In this document: positions 1-8,822 of the stretch, one piece after another | Position numbering within the stretch: position 1 is the stretch's first letter | Layout: every line of letters starts with the position of its first letter | Assembly (NCBI GenBank): GCA_963811595.1 | Contig: CAWERW010000007.1 | Coordinates: 186,001-250,000, forward strand | Reading direction: 5' to 3' | Source: DASQFQ01 sp963811595 | Lineage (GTDB): Bacteria > Actinomycetota > Thermoleophilia > Solirubrobacterales > Solirubrobacteraceae | DNA length: 64,000 nucleotides | Translations under genes and position numbers: made by a program | Notes under the pieces: model-generated | What the model saw: the letters and a program-made list of their open reading frames with translations, nothing else | Told to the model about the DNA's origin: nothing | Databases searched by the model: none

Positions 1-1
1 C

Positions 2-328
2 GCGTTCAACATGCTGCGCGGCGAGCAGGAGGGCGACCGGCTCGTCAAGGAGTCCTCCTCCGCGTGGCGCGCGCAGCTGCGCGAGGTCGACCTGATGGCG
101 CGGCTCGAGGGCGCCGAGTTCGGGATGATCCTGCCCGACTGCGGGCTCGGCGAGGCGTGCGACGTGCTCGAGCGCGTGCGCTCGGTCACCCCGCGCGGCC
201 AGACCGCCTCCGCCGGCGTCGCCCGCTGGGACGGCGAGGAGCCGGCCGACCTGCTGCTCGCCCGCTGCGCCGACGCGCTGGCCGCCGCCAAGGCGGCCGG
301 GCGCGACATGACGATCGCCGCCGACTAG
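2..328 (+). CDS. GGDEF-domain protein, C-terminal part (truncated by window edge)
   Basis: The reading frame is open from base 2 and ends at TAG 326-328, so only about 108 C-terminal residues are seen. They match the end of a GGDEF (diguanylate cyclase) domain: a 'LEGAEF' stretch sits where GG(D/E)EF is expected, followed by the usual beta-strand/helix pattern, a 'SAGVARW' strand and 'ADALAAAKAAGRD' at the end. The signature is degenerate (EGAEF), so cyclase activity is doubtful and the domain may be regulatory. The N-terminal domains lie outside the window. It converges on the PNPOx-like gene, with 4 bases of overlap. Confidence 0.75.
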   Translation, partial: AFNMLRGEQEGDRLVKESSSAWRAQLREVDLMARLEGAEFGMILPDCGLGEACDVLERVRSVTPRGQTASAGVARWDGEEPADLLLARCADALAAAKAAGRDMTIAAD

Positions 329-711
329 CCCAGGTCGCGCAGGGCCGCGCGGACCGCGGCGTCACCCGCTTCGGCGTCGTCGTCGGTCCAACGCCAGCGC
401 ACGCCGTCCTCGATCGCGAACGTCGGCTTCAGGTGGTCCTGGACCTCGTCGACGGTCAGCCGGACGTAGGCCACTCGGTCGTCCCCGCCGACGACCTCGC
501 CGTGCGCGTGGGCGGTGAACGCGGTGTCGGCGGCGATCACCGTCAGCGCGCAGCGCGGGTCGTCGCGGAGGCGGGCGAGCGAGTCGCGCGTGTGGGCGAG
601 CGCGAGCTGGATCGTCATGTCGCCGGAGCGCACGGCGGTCGAGACCGGGATCGCGTGCGGCCCGGTCGTCGCGAGGACGGCGACGGTCCCGTCGGGCCAG
701 TCAGGAAGCAT
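325..711 (-). CDS. Pyridoxamine 5'-phosphate oxidase-like (PNPOx/F420-type split-barrel) protein
   Basis: A 128-residue protein with the small split beta-barrel pattern: N-terminal 'GTVAVLATTGPHAIPVSTAV', then 'DSLARLRDDPRCALTVIA' and a C-terminal 'YVRLTVDEVQDH' strand. Family members bind FMN or F420 and act as small oxidoreductases; the substrate cannot be read from sequence. The start overlaps the end of the upstream hypothetical gene by 11 bases, which suggests cotranscription. The family assignment is reasonably sure and the cofactor is not. Confidence 0.75.
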   Translation of the reverse strand: MLPDWPDGTVAVLATTGPHAIPVSTAVRSGDMTIQLALAHTRDSLARLRDDPRCALTVIAADTAFTAHAHGEVVGGDDRVAYVRLTVDEVQDHLKPTFAIEDGVRWRWTDDDAEAGDAAVRAALRDLG

Positions 712-991
712 CCGCGGTGACGCCGTGCTTCCTCAGGTACTCGAGGTAGAACGGCCGCATCAGCTCGCCGACCTCGCCCTTGCCGGAGTCGCTGACGTCG
801 TTGAAGTGCGCGCTCAGCCGCATGATGTCGTCCTCGGACTTCTCGTACTCACCGGCGCCCGCCTCGGCGACCGGCAGCAGCTTGATCATGTTGTAGAAGA
901 AGCGCGCGTCGAGGTGCCGCCGAGCCCGGCGCACCGCGATGTCGTGGAGCTCCTGGGACGAGAGTTCATCGAGTCCGTCGTCGTCGGCCAT
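701..991 (-). CDS. Conserved-type hypothetical protein, 96 aa
   Basis: I do not recognise the family. The ORF could extend upstream to 1084, but that part is a Ser/Pro/Arg run inside the helicase gene, so the ATG at 991 ('MADDDGLDE') is preferred. It lies 11 bases after the helicase stop. The protein is soluble and helical, with an acidic N-terminus, 'RRARRHLDARFFYNMIKLLP' in the middle and a C-terminal 'MRPFYLEYLRKHG'. No signal peptide or membrane segment is seen. Position suggests cotranscription with the helicase. Confidence 0.65.
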   Translation of the reverse strand: MADDDGLDELSSQELHDIAVRRARRHLDARFFYNMIKLLPVAEAGAGEYEKSEDDIMRLSAHFNDVSDSGKGEVGELMRPFYLEYLRKHGVTADAS

Positions 992-1001
992 GCGGCGCAG
1001 G

Positions 1002-2624
1002 CTATCGGCGCTTCGCCTGGCGCTCGAGGAGACGGTTGCCGCGCTCGAGCTGCTCGACGCTCGCGGCGGTGACCGAGGCGGCACCGGTCTCGCGGTTGAC
1101 GCGGCCGTGGATGACCCGGTGCGCCTCGCCGGTGCGGCGCGAGACGGCCGCGACGAGGGCGCGGCGCTCGTCGCGCAGCTGCTCGCGGCGGTCGTGCCGC
1201 GACTCGGTGGCCGGCGCCGTGGTGGTGAAGGCGGCGAGCGCCGCGCTCGGCGCAGCCGCGGGCGCTGGCTCCGCGAACAGCTGCAGCGCGTCGCCGGGCT
1301 CGGTGGTGCGCAGGACGTCGTCGTCGCGGCGGGCGCTCGACCACAGCGCGCGGAACGCCTCGCTCGCCTCGGCGCGCTCGCGCTGCTCGGCGACCGCCTC
1401 GCCCTCGGCCTGCTGCTCGAGCGCGTGGTTGCGCTCCTCCTCGATCCGGGTCGCGAGCTGCTTGAGGCGCGGGTCGGAGGCGAGGAAGAGGTGGCTCATC
1501 TGTGAGCCACCCCCACCCACCCCCGGCGTCCGCCGCACGAACCTGCCCACCACCTGGCGGAAGAACAGCTCCGTGCGCGCGGTCGTCGCGTAGACGCCGA
1601 CCCGCAGCCGCGGCACGTCGACGCCCTCGGAGACCATCAGCACCGAGACGAGCCAGCGGCCCGAGCCGGCGGCGAAGCGCTGGATGCGCTCCGACGCGTC
1701 GGCGGCGTCGGAGGTCACGATCATCGGCCGCTCGCCGGAGACCCGCCCGAGCCGCTCCGCGAGCCGGTCGGCGTGCTCCATGTCGATCGCCACCACAAGG
1801 CCGCCGGCGTCGGGGTGCGGCCCCGAGCGGAGGTCGGTCAGGCGCGCGTCGGCGTCGCGCAGGACCTGCGTGATCCAGTCGCCCTCGGGGTCGAGCGCCG
1901 TGCGCAGCCGCCGCGCGGCCTCGGCCGCGGGCAGGCCGACGGAGAAGTCGGCGCGGCGCCGCCGGCCGTCGGACATCCACTCCATGTCGCCGTCGTAGGT
2001 GTGGAACGTCACCGGGCGGCAGACGCCGTCGAGCAGCGCGTCCGTGTAGCCGTAGGCGAAGTCGGCCCTCGAGACGCCGTCCTCGTCGTAGGCGATCCAC
2101 GGGATCGGCGTGTTGTCGGAGCGGAACGGGGTGCCGGAGAGCAGGAGGCGGAAGCGCGCGCCCTCGAACGCGGCCTGCGCGGCGCGGCCCCACGCGGCCT
2201 GGTCGCCCATGTGGTGCGGCTCGTCGGCGATCAGCAGCGTCGGGGCCTCCTCGCAGCGCCGGCGGTGGAGCTTCGGGCCCGCGGCGAGCGTCTGGTAGGT
2301 CACCGCGACGCCGTGGCGGTCGCGCGGCTCGGGGCCGGCGGAGTTCGGCCGGTTGGGCTCGAGGTCGAGGCCGTAGCGGGCGGCGTCGGCCGCCCACTGG
2401 CGCGCGATGTGGGTCGTCGGCGCGACGATGCAGACGCGCGCGACGCGGCCCTCGGAGAGCATCCGGTGGGCCACGTGGAGGCCGAACGTCGTCTTGCCCG
2501 CCGCGGGGGTCGCGGAGGCGAGGAACGAGCGCTGGCGATGGGCGAGCACGGCCGCGACGGCCTCCTCCTGCCACGCTCGCAGGGGGCGGCCGGCGGGCCA
2601 CGCGGGGAGCGTGCGGACCGGCAT
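1002..2624 (-). CDS. Superfamily 2 DEAD/DEAH-type helicase (Res-like)
   Basis: A 540-residue SF2 helicase. Walker A is 'PAAGKTT' near residues 40-46, motif II is DEPH (about 134-137), and motif III-like 'LSGTP' is at about 162-166. The C-terminal RecA lobe contains 'VSEGVDVPRLR' and motif VI 'QVVGRFVRR'. The layout resembles the ResIII/DEAD family of restriction-type helicases, but no methyltransferase or nuclease gene is adjacent, so a general DNA or RNA remodelling role is equally possible. After the helicase lobes comes a long charged helical C-terminus rich in Glu, Arg and Ala. It probably leads a small operon with the two downstream genes. Confidence 0.85.
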   Translation of the reverse strand: MPVRTLPAWPAGRPLRAWQEEAVAAVLAHRQRSFLASATPAAGKTTFGLHVAHRMLSEGRVARVCIVAPTTHIARQWAADAARYGLDLEPNRPNSAGPEPRDRHGVAVTYQTLAAGPKLHRRRCEEAPTLLIADEPHHMGDQAAWGRAAQAAFEGARFRLLLSGTPFRSDNTPIPWIAYDEDGVSRADFAYGYTDALLDGVCRPVTFHTYDGDMEWMSDGRRRRADFSVGLPAAEAARRLRTALDPEGDWITQVLRDADARLTDLRSGPHPDAGGLVVAIDMEHADRLAERLGRVSGERPMIVTSDAADASERIQRFAAGSGRWLVSVLMVSEGVDVPRLRVGVYATTARTELFFRQVVGRFVRRTPGVGGGGSQMSHLFLASDPRLKQLATRIEEERNHALEQQAEGEAVAEQRERAEASEAFRALWSSARRDDDVLRTTEPGDALQLFAEPAPAAAPSAALAAFTTTAPATESRHDRREQLRDERRALVAAVSRRTGEAHRVIHGRVNRETGAASVTAASVEQLERGNRLLERQAKRR

Positions 2625-2661
2625 GAACGGCCGCGCAAGCTAGCCGCCGCGCCGGTCGGAA

Positions 2662-3306
2662 CTAGCTCCCGGAGACCTTCAGGTTCGCGCGCATGCCGCG
2701 TTCGGCGTGGCCGTCCAGCGCGCAGAAGAGCTGCCACGTGCCGGCTTCGAGGTCGAAGGTCTTGGCCTCCACCTCGCCGGCGGCGAGCTCGTCGAAGCTG
2801 TGGACCTCCGTGCCGCGCATGAGCTTGAGGTCGTGCGGATCCTCGGCGTAGGCGTTGTTGAACTCGACGCGGACGTCGCCCGCGAGCACCTCGGGCTTGG
2901 AGAGGTTGAGGAAGAACTCGCCCGAGATGACCTGCAGGGCGCGCGGGTTGGAGGGCGGCAGGTCCGGCACGGTGTGCCCGTAGGGGTCCTCCGTGGGCGC
3001 CGGCGTGGGCGCGGCCGGGGCGGGGGAGCCGGGGGCGGCGGTCGGCGCGACCGGGGCCTGCGTCGCCGGCTTCTTCGCGGCGGGCTTGCGCTTCTTCACG
3101 CAGCGGCGGCGGTAGGCGCGACGCGCCACCTTGCTCGTGCGCGCCTTGCGCTTGAGCTTGCGGCACGCGGCGGCGCGCTTCGCCTTCTTCTTCTTGGCCT
3201 GCTTCGTGGCCGCCGACACGGACTGGTGGGCGTCGGGCCGCGCCTGAGCGGCCCCGCTGAGGAGCAGGCAGAACGCGCAGACGAGGAGGGCGAGGCGGAG
3301 GATCAC
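2662..3306 (-). CDS. Secreted cupredoxin-domain protein with Lys/Arg-rich linker
   Basis: A GTG start at 3306 overlaps the DUF1501 stop (GTGA), giving 214 residues. The order is: signal peptide ('LRLALLVCAFCLLLSGAAQA'), a strongly basic stretch with two cysteines ('AACRKLKRK' and 'RRRCVKKRK'), a Pro/Ala/Thr linker, then a blue-copper-like beta domain. The copper ligands are visible: His in 'EDPHDLKL', then Cys-x4-His-x4-Met in 'CALDGHAERGM'. It is therefore probably an extracytoplasmic type 1 copper electron carrier. It is the last gene of the DUF1800-DUF1501-cupredoxin operon. The basic linker may anchor it to the wall; that is inference. Confidence 0.82.
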   Translation of the reverse strand: MILRLALLVCAFCLLLSGAAQARPDAHQSVSAATKQAKKKKAKRAAACRKLKRKARTSKVARRAYRRRCVKKRKPAAKKPATQAPVAPTAAPGSPAPAAPTPAPTEDPYGHTVPDLPPSNPRALQVISGEFFLNLSKPEVLAGDVRVEFNNAYAEDPHDLKLMRGTEVHSFDELAAGEVEAKTFDLEAGTWQLFCALDGHAERGMRANLKVSGS

Positions 3307-4655
3307 GCCACGAGCGCCGGACGGGAGAACGAGGCGGCGCCGGGGATGATCCCGGCGGCGTCGACGTCGAGCCACTGCTCGAGCAGCGAGCAGTAGACGC
3401 CGCGGAAGTCGGTGGTGTGGCGCAGGTTGTCGTCCTCGTCGAGCGACGCGAGGCCGGGGAACTCGCCGACCATCTCGCCGCGCGCCCGCGTGCCGATGAC
3501 CATCGAGAGCCCGGCCGCGCCGTGGTCGGTGCCGCTCCCGTTCTCGACCGGGCGGCGGCCGAACTCGCTCCACACGTTGATCAGCACGCGGTCGGCCAGG
3601 CCGCGCGCCTCGAGGTCGGCCTGGAACGCCGCCAGCGACTGCGAGAACAGCGCGAGGTCGCCGGGCAGCGAGCCCTCCTGGTTGTCGTGCGTGTCGTAGC
3701 CGCCGTTGGCGTCGAGCGCGACGACCTTCATCGGCAGCCCCATCGACAGCATCTCGGCGAGCACCGCGAGCCGACGCGGGAAGCCGTCCTCGCTCGGATA
3801 CGGGACCGCGGTCTGCCACGGCGCGTCGGTGCCCTGCAGGCCGGCCAGCTGGCCGCGCAGCCCGACGGTCTGGGCCGCCGCGCGGCGCGCGCCGCGCAGC
3901 TCCGGGTCGTCGGTCGCGATCGTGCCCTGCGTGCGCAGCGCCTCGACGAGCTGCGTGCGGAGGCCGCTGTCCCACACGTCGCGAGCGCCGAGCGAGAAGT
4001 ACTCCGGGTTGGAGACGGCCGCCACCGGCACGTTCGCCGAGGCGAGCGCGGGCGCGAGGTTCCAGTCCAGCGAGAGCCCCTGCAGCGGGTTGTCGTCGCT
4101 GCCGTGGCGGTCGAGGTAGCGCCCGAGCCAGCCGACGCGGCCGAACGGGTTGACCTCGCCGACCTCCCAGTAGTGGCGCGAGGTGAAGTGCGACTGGTTG
4201 GGGTCGCCGTAGCCGATGGCCGGCATCACGGAGACCTTGCCCGCGAGGTGGAGGTCGCGCAGCGGCGCGGCGCTCGGGTGCCAGTGCAGCCGCGTGTCCT
4301 CGCTGAAGACGTCGGCGCTGTTACCGCTCGGGGTCAGCGCGAGGTTGGGGCGCAGCTGCGCGTAGCGGGAGTCGCCGATCGGCGCCAGCAGCGACATCGA
4401 GTCGACGCCGCCGGACAGGAAGATCGAGATGAGCACGGGCTGGGCGCCGCCGCTCTGGGCCGCCGCGATGCCCTCCTCGAACGCCATCCGCGACAGCAGC
4501 GAGCCGCCGAACACCGACAGCGCGAGCCCGCTGCCGCGGGCGAGGAACGCGCGCCGGTTGAGGCCGGTGCCCGCCGGGACCGGCATGCCGGGCTCGATGC
4601 CGCGGAGGCCGCGGCCGGCTTGGGCCTTCGTGTAGTCGTCGCAGTGGCAGGCCAT
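3303..4655 (-). CDS. DUF1501 domain protein (Tat-exported, alkaline-phosphatase-like fold)
   Basis: A 450-residue protein with a Tat-type signal near residues 33-55: 'NRRAFLARGSG' followed by a hydrophobic run. The body has DUF1501 features: 'SIFLSGGVDSMSLL', 'HWHPSAAPL', 'GYDTHDNQ', 'NVWSEFGRRPVENGSGTDHG' and a metal-site-like DHG. DUF1501 proteins belong to the sulfatase/phosphatase superfamily, are exported, and almost always pair with DUF1800 genes; their reaction is not established. The gene starts 3 bases after the DUF1800 stop and overlaps the cupredoxin start. Confidence 0.9.
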   Translation of the reverse strand: MACHCDDYTKAQAGRGLRGIEPGMPVPAGTGLNRRAFLARGSGLALSVFGGSLLSRMAFEEGIAAAQSGGAQPVLISIFLSGGVDSMSLLAPIGDSRYAQLRPNLALTPSGNSADVFSEDTRLHWHPSAAPLRDLHLAGKVSVMPAIGYGDPNQSHFTSRHYWEVGEVNPFGRVGWLGRYLDRHGSDDNPLQGLSLDWNLAPALASANVPVAAVSNPEYFSLGARDVWDSGLRTQLVEALRTQGTIATDDPELRGARRAAAQTVGLRGQLAGLQGTDAPWQTAVPYPSEDGFPRRLAVLAEMLSMGLPMKVVALDANGGYDTHDNQEGSLPGDLALFSQSLAAFQADLEARGLADRVLINVWSEFGRRPVENGSGTDHGAAGLSMVIGTRARGEMVGEFPGLASLDEDDNLRHTTDFRGVYCSLLEQWLDVDAAGIIPGAASFSRPALVA

Positions 4656-4658
4656 GGG

Positions 4659-6275
4659 TCAGCTCGTCTGGTAGTCGGGGGAACCGGCGATCAGCTGGCG
4701 CAGCGCGTTCTGGCGCTGCGCGCGCAGCCGCGGCGCCGCGGTGGAGGGGATGGCGGAGCTCGAGAACGCCTGCAGCGCGGTCACGGCCGCGGGGGTCAGC
4801 GCCGGGTCGCCCCAGAACGCGCGCGCCTTCGCCACGGCCTCGGCCGGCGACTCGGCGGGGTAGGAGTTCGAGCCCGGCGCCTCGGTGTCGCCCTGCAGCG
4901 CGGTCTCGACCGCCTCCCAGCGCCCGAGCGTGGTGTTGGTGTCGAGCCAGCGCTTGTCGTCCCAGCCCGCGACGTCCGGCGGGTAGTAGACGCGCTGGCC
5001 GGCGCCGTCGGAGACCCACGTCCAGTGGTTCGCGGTGACGCCGCGGTCGCGGGCGCGCAGCATGCCGGCGATCAGCACCATCGGCGGCTTGACCATCCGC
5101 GGCCCGTCGTAGAGCTTGGGCGAGCACAGGATCGCCTCGAGCACCGGGCGGATCTCGTAGCCCGAGCCCTTGTAGAGCGCCTCGAGCTTGCCGCGCGTGT
5201 CCGCGTCGGGCGCCGTCGGGATGAAGTAGCTCCACAGCTTCTCGACGAAGAACGACGGGTGCTTGCCGTGGTCGACGACGAAGTCGCAGGCGTCCTCCCA
5301 CGTCCAGCGGCCGCGCTTGCCGAACACGGTCTTGTAGCCCGGGTCCCAGCGGTCCTGCTCGTCCCAGCGGAAGTTGTGGGCGCCGAGCTCGCCGCTCCAG
5401 TCGTAGCGCCAGCCGCTGAGCGAGCGCGCGAGCTCGCGCACGTCGTCCTCGGTGTAGGCCCCGCGGTCGGCGCCGAGCGTGAACAGCTCCATCAGCTCGC
5501 GCGCGTAGTTCTCGTTGATCGCGTGCTTGCGGTTCGAGGCCTGGTCGAGGAACAGGATCATGGCCGGGTCCTGCGTGATCGCCCGCACCATGCCCTTGAA
5601 GTTGCGCAGCCCGTGGGCGCGGAACAGGTTGGTCTGGTCGAGCATGAAGCGGCTCGAGCCGACCGCGTCGTTGGAGGTCGCGAACCAGTCGTGGAAGACC
5701 AGCGAGAGCCGCTCGACGAGCTGGTGGCGCGAGCGGACCATGCGGTCGAGCCAGTAGAGGACGTCGTGGCCCCACTGGTCGTAGGGCGAGAGCGGCGCGC
5801 CGTTGTCGTGCGGCGCGGGGCCGTCCATCGGCGCCGAGCCGGTCGGGCGCGTGAGCGAGAGCACGGCGCCCGTCAGCCCGAGCTTGGCGAGCTGCGCGGC
5901 CTGGCCGGGGCGCGGGCCGAAGCCGGCGCGCCACAGCAGCCGCTCGGCCTGGGCGGCCCCGAACGGGCCGCCGTAGACCGCGATCGGCGAGTCGATCGGC
6001 GACGTCGGGGCGGGCGGCGCGGGCGGGACCGGCGCGGCAGGGCCGGGCGTGGGCGGCGTCGCGGGCTTGGGCGCGGCGGGGTGCGTGCCGGCCGCGGGCT
6101 TGCGCCGGCGCTTGGGCTTCTTGCAGACCGGGCGCTTCTTGCGCCGGCGCTTCTTGGCGGTCGCCTGCGCGTCGACGACGGAGCGCTTGACGCGCTTGCG
6201 CTTCGCCGGCGCGCAGCGCTTCTTCTTCTTGCGCTTCTTGCGCTTGGCGGCCGAGGTTGCGAGCTCCACCCTCAT
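4659..6275 (-). CDS. DUF1800 domain protein with basic N-terminal region
   Basis: The C-terminal ~440 residues match DUF1800: 'AERLLWRAGFGPRPGQ', 'HDWFATSNDAV', 'NENYARELMELFTLG', 'YTEDDVRELAR', 'PPDVAGWD'. The function is unknown, but the family pairs with DUF1501, as here. The first ~80 residues are extremely Lys/Arg-rich with two cysteines ('KKKRCAPAKRKR' and 'RRKKRPVCKKPKRRR'), then a Pro/Ala/Thr linker. No classical signal peptide is seen, so export may need a partner or a different start. An ATG at 6311 would add 12 residues. It is divergent from the acyltransferase at 6320. Confidence 0.87.
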   Translation of the reverse strand: MRVELATSAAKRKKRKKKKRCAPAKRKRVKRSVVDAQATAKKRRRKKRPVCKKPKRRRKPAAGTHPAAPKPATPPTPGPAAPVPPAPPAPTSPIDSPIAVYGGPFGAAQAERLLWRAGFGPRPGQAAQLAKLGLTGAVLSLTRPTGSAPMDGPAPHDNGAPLSPYDQWGHDVLYWLDRMVRSRHQLVERLSLVFHDWFATSNDAVGSSRFMLDQTNLFRAHGLRNFKGMVRAITQDPAMILFLDQASNRKHAINENYARELMELFTLGADRGAYTEDDVRELARSLSGWRYDWSGELGAHNFRWDEQDRWDPGYKTVFGKRGRWTWEDACDFVVDHGKHPSFFVEKLWSYFIPTAPDADTRGKLEALYKGSGYEIRPVLEAILCSPKLYDGPRMVKPPMVLIAGMLRARDRGVTANHWTWVSDGAGQRVYYPPDVAGWDDKRWLDTNTTLGRWEAVETALQGDTEAPGSNSYPAESPAEAVAKARAFWGDPALTPAAVTALQAFSSSAIPSTAAPRLRAQRQNALRQLIAGSPDYQTS

Positions 6276-6319
6276 CCTTCGGCTGCTTGCGCCTTCTGGA
6301 TGAGCGAACATTTGCCGCG

Positions 6320-6784
6320 ATGGACGCTCCGCTGGGCGCCGATACCGTCATCCCCGAGCCCGCGCGCCTCGGGAAACTGCGGCTCGCGTGGCTGCGCGCG
6401 CGCCACCGCGGGCGTCTCGAGGTGGGCGACGGCGTGCGGCTCGGCCGCGACGCGCAGGTGCGGATCGCGCGCGGCGCGCGCGTGGTGCTCGGCGACGGCT
6501 GCTACCTCGGCGACGGCTGCCGGATCGAGGCGGTCGGGGGGACCGTGCGCGTCGGCCCGCGCGCGCTCGTCGGCCCGCGCGCGTTCGTGGTCGGCCACGC
6601 CGACGTCACGCTCGGCGCCGGCTGCGTGATCGGCGACTTCGCCGCCGTCGGGGTGCTCGGGGCGCCCGGCCGCTCGGGGCCGGTGACGCTGGGCGAGGGC
6701 GCGCGCGTCGCCGCGCACGGGACGGTCGCGTCCGGCGACAGCGTCGCCGCCGGCGCGTTCGTCGCCGCCTACGTCACCAGGTGA
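6320..6784 (+). CDS. Left-handed beta-helix (hexapeptide-repeat) acyltransferase-like protein
   Basis: A 154-residue protein made largely of hexapeptide repeats ([LIV]-G-x4), e.g. 'LEVGDGVRLGRDAQVRIARG', 'VVLGDGCYLGDGCRIEAVGG' and 'VTLGEGARVAAHGTVASGD'. Such proteins form a trimeric left-handed beta helix and usually transfer acetyl or acyl groups to sugars; the acceptor cannot be inferred. No obvious catalytic His is visible in the repeat region, so a non-catalytic fold is possible. The 3' end overlaps the convergent NmrA-like gene by 16 bases. Confidence 0.75.
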   Translation: MDAPLGADTVIPEPARLGKLRLAWLRARHRGRLEVGDGVRLGRDAQVRIARGARVVLGDGCYLGDGCRIEAVGGTVRVGPRALVGPRAFVVGHADVTLGAGCVIGDFAAVGVLGAPGRSGPVTLGEGARVAAHGTVASGDSVAAGAFVAAYVTR

Positions 6785-7629
6785 GCCCAGCTCTCCGGGT
6801 GGCGCTCCAGGAACTCGGGGAGTGCCATCGGCGCGTGCCCGGTGAGCTCCGCGACCGCGCCGGAGACGACGTCGAGGTCGCCCTCCGCGATCGCGGCGTA
6901 GGAGGTGACCCAGCCCTCGATCTCCCAGTCCGGCGCGCCGCTCGGCGCGCGCGACGCGCGCGCCTCCTCGAGCGTCTCGCGCACGTAGGTCACCTCGCGC
7001 CCGCTGACGCGGGTGAGGATCTCCGCCGCCTCGTCGAGCGTGAGCGCCTCGGGGCCGGTGAGCTCGTAGGCCGCGCCCGCGTGGCGCTCGTCGAGCAGCA
7101 CCGCCGCGACGGCCTCGGACACGTCGTCGCGCGACACGGCGGCCGCCCGCCCGTCGCCCGCCGGACCGCGGATGATGCCCTCCGCGGAGGCGAAGAACGG
7201 CACGTAGTCGAGGTAGATCGAGTCGCGCAGCATCGTCCAGGCCATGCCGCTCGCCTTCAGGTGCTCCTCGGTGTGGAAGTGGTCGCGGCCGAACGTGAAC
7301 GTGGTGTCGGGCGCCGCGGCCACGAACGACGTGTAGACCACGCGCGCCACCCCCGCGGCGGCGGCCGCGTCGATCGCCGCGCGGTGCAGCGAGACGCGGT
7401 CGAGGTCCTCCGAGGCGGAGACGAGGAACAGCGTCTCGACGCCCTCGAGCGCCCGCCGCATCCCTTCGCCGTCGGCGTAGCCCGCCGGGACCTCGGCGAC
7501 CTCCGCGCCGGCGCGGTCCGGCACGCGCCCCGCATCGCGCGCGAGCAGCCGCATCGGCGCGCCGCGCTCGGCGAGCAGCGCGGAGATGCGCCCGCCCAGC
7601 CCGCCCGTCACTCCCGTGACGCCGATCAC
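6769..7629 (-). CDS. NmrA-like NAD(P)-binding reductase (atypical SDR)
   Basis: A 286-residue Rossmann protein. The GTG start at 7629 overlaps the stop of the upstream glycosyltransferase (GTGA). The nucleotide-binding 'VTGVTGGLGG' is at the N-terminus, with 'VVYTSFVAA' and a C-terminal 'YELTGPEALTLDEAAEIL' segment typical of the NmrA/SDR_a5 group. These bind NAD(P)H and act either as reductases or as redox sensors. Translational coupling to the glycosyltransferase looks like a genomic habit here and gives little clue to function. Confidence 0.85.
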   Translation of the reverse strand: MIGVTGVTGGLGGRISALLAERGAPMRLLARDAGRVPDRAGAEVAEVPAGYADGEGMRRALEGVETLFLVSASEDLDRVSLHRAAIDAAAAAGVARVVYTSFVAAAPDTTFTFGRDHFHTEEHLKASGMAWTMLRDSIYLDYVPFFASAEGIIRGPAGDGRAAAVSRDDVSEAVAAVLLDERHAGAAYELTGPEALTLDEAAEILTRVSGREVTYVRETLEEARASRAPSGAPDWEIEGWVTSYAAIAEGDLDVVSGAVAELTGHAPMALPEFLERHPESWAHLVT

Positions 7630-8822
7630 TGCAGCGCGCGGGCGCGCACGAGCCGGGCGTAGACCTCGGCGGTGCGGCGGGCCACGTCGGCCCAGTCGAA
7701 GCCGAGGATGTGCTCCGAGGCCTCGGCGACGAGCCGGTCGCGCAGCGCGTCGTCGGTCAGCAAGGTCTCCATGCGCTCGGCCAGCGAGCCGGCGTCGCGA
7801 GCCGTGAAGCGCAATCCGACCCGGCCGCCGCCCGGCACGACCTCGCGCAGCCCGCCGGTGTCGGCGACGATGCAGGGGCAGCCCGACGCCATCGCCTCGA
7901 GGGCCACCAGCCCGAACGGCTCGTACAGCGACGGGATCACGCAGAGGTCGGCGATCGCGTACAGCGAGTGCAGCATCGCGTCGTCGATCCAGCCCAGGAA
8001 CTCGCCGTGCTCGAGCAGCCCGAGCTTCTGCGCCTGCGCCTTCAGCTCCCGCTCGGCCGTCCCCGACCCGGCGACGAGGAAGCGCACGCCGCCGACGCGC
8101 TCGATGACGCCGGGGAGCGCCTCGAGCGCGAGGTGGAAGCCCTTCTCGTAGACGAGCCGGCCGACGAGCAGCACGAGCTTCTCGTCCGGCGCGGCGTAGC
8201 GCTCCCGCAGCTTCGGCAGGTTCGCGACCGGCTGGAGGTCCTCGGGGTCGACGCCGTTGGGCACGACCGTGATGCGCGCCTCGTCGATCCCGAACACCTC
8301 GGCGACGTGGCCGCGCATGTAGTGCGAGCAGGTGATGACGCCGTCGGCGTCGCGCACCATCCGCCGCTCGACGCCGTGGATGTGCTTCTGCGGGTGCTTC
8401 TTGACCCAGCCCTGGTGGCGCCCGTGCTCGGTCGCGTGCACGGTCACCAGCCACGGGCAGCCGAAGCGCCGCGCGAGCTTGCGCGCCGCGCCCGCCACGA
8501 GCCAGTCGTGGGAGTGCACGAGGTCGAAGGTCAGCGCGTCGCCGAGCGCCGCCCCGGCCGCGCGCATGTCGTCGTTCATGGAGTCGACCCACGCGACGAA
8601 GGCGTCAAGGTCGTCCTTGGGGAACTCCGGCTCGCGCACACGGTGCACGATCACGCCGTGGCGGTCCTCGACCTCCGCGAGCCGCCCGCCGCCGCGCGCC
8701 AGCACATGCACCTCGGCGCCGCCGCGGACCAGGCCCTCGGCGAGCTTGCGAACATGCCGCGCGAGCCCGCCCTCGACGATCGGCGGATACTCCCAGGACA
8801 GGATGAGAACACGCGTCGACAC
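7626..8822 (-). CDS. GT4 glycosyltransferase, probable glycogen/alpha-glucan synthase
   Basis: A 398-residue GT-B enzyme. The N-terminal 'LSWEYPPIVEGGLARHV' is the nucleotide-sugar/glucan synthase type of GT4 start, 'HSHDWLV' and 'THACEH-like' donor-lobe motifs follow ('TVHATEHGRHQG'), then 'GRLVYEKGFHLALEAL'. The E-x7-E signature is present in 'EPFGLVALEAM'. Proteins with this start are often annotated glycogen synthase. With glgB, glgE and treYZ in the same window, a role in making the alpha-1,4-glucan or maltose-1-phosphate is plausible but not proven; another acceptor cannot be excluded. Confidence 0.8.
   Translation of the reverse strand: MSTRVLILSWEYPPIVEGGLARHVRKLAEGLVRGGAEVHVLARGGGRLAEVEDRHGVIVHRVREPEFPKDDLDAFVAWVDSMNDDMRAAGAALGDALTFDLVHSHDWLVAGAARKLARRFGCPWLVTVHATEHGRHQGWVKKHPQKHIHGVERRMVRDADGVITCSHYMRGHVAEVFGIDEARITVVPNGVDPEDLQPVANLPKLRERYAAPDEKLVLLVGRLVYEKGFHLALEALPGVIERVGGVRFLVAGSGTAERELKAQAQKLGLLEHGEFLGWIDDAMLHSLYAIADLCVIPSLYEPFGLVALEAMASGCPCIVADTGGLREVVPGGGRVGLRFTARDAGSLAERMETLLTDDALRDRLVAEASEHILGFDWADVARRTAEVYARLVRARALQ

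Noticed and set aside
3417..6629. 1070-aa plus-strand ORF opposite the DUF1501/DUF1800 genes
   Set aside because: Arg/Val/Glu-rich antisense translation of high-GC genes with no domain signal; the minus-strand genes have clear families.
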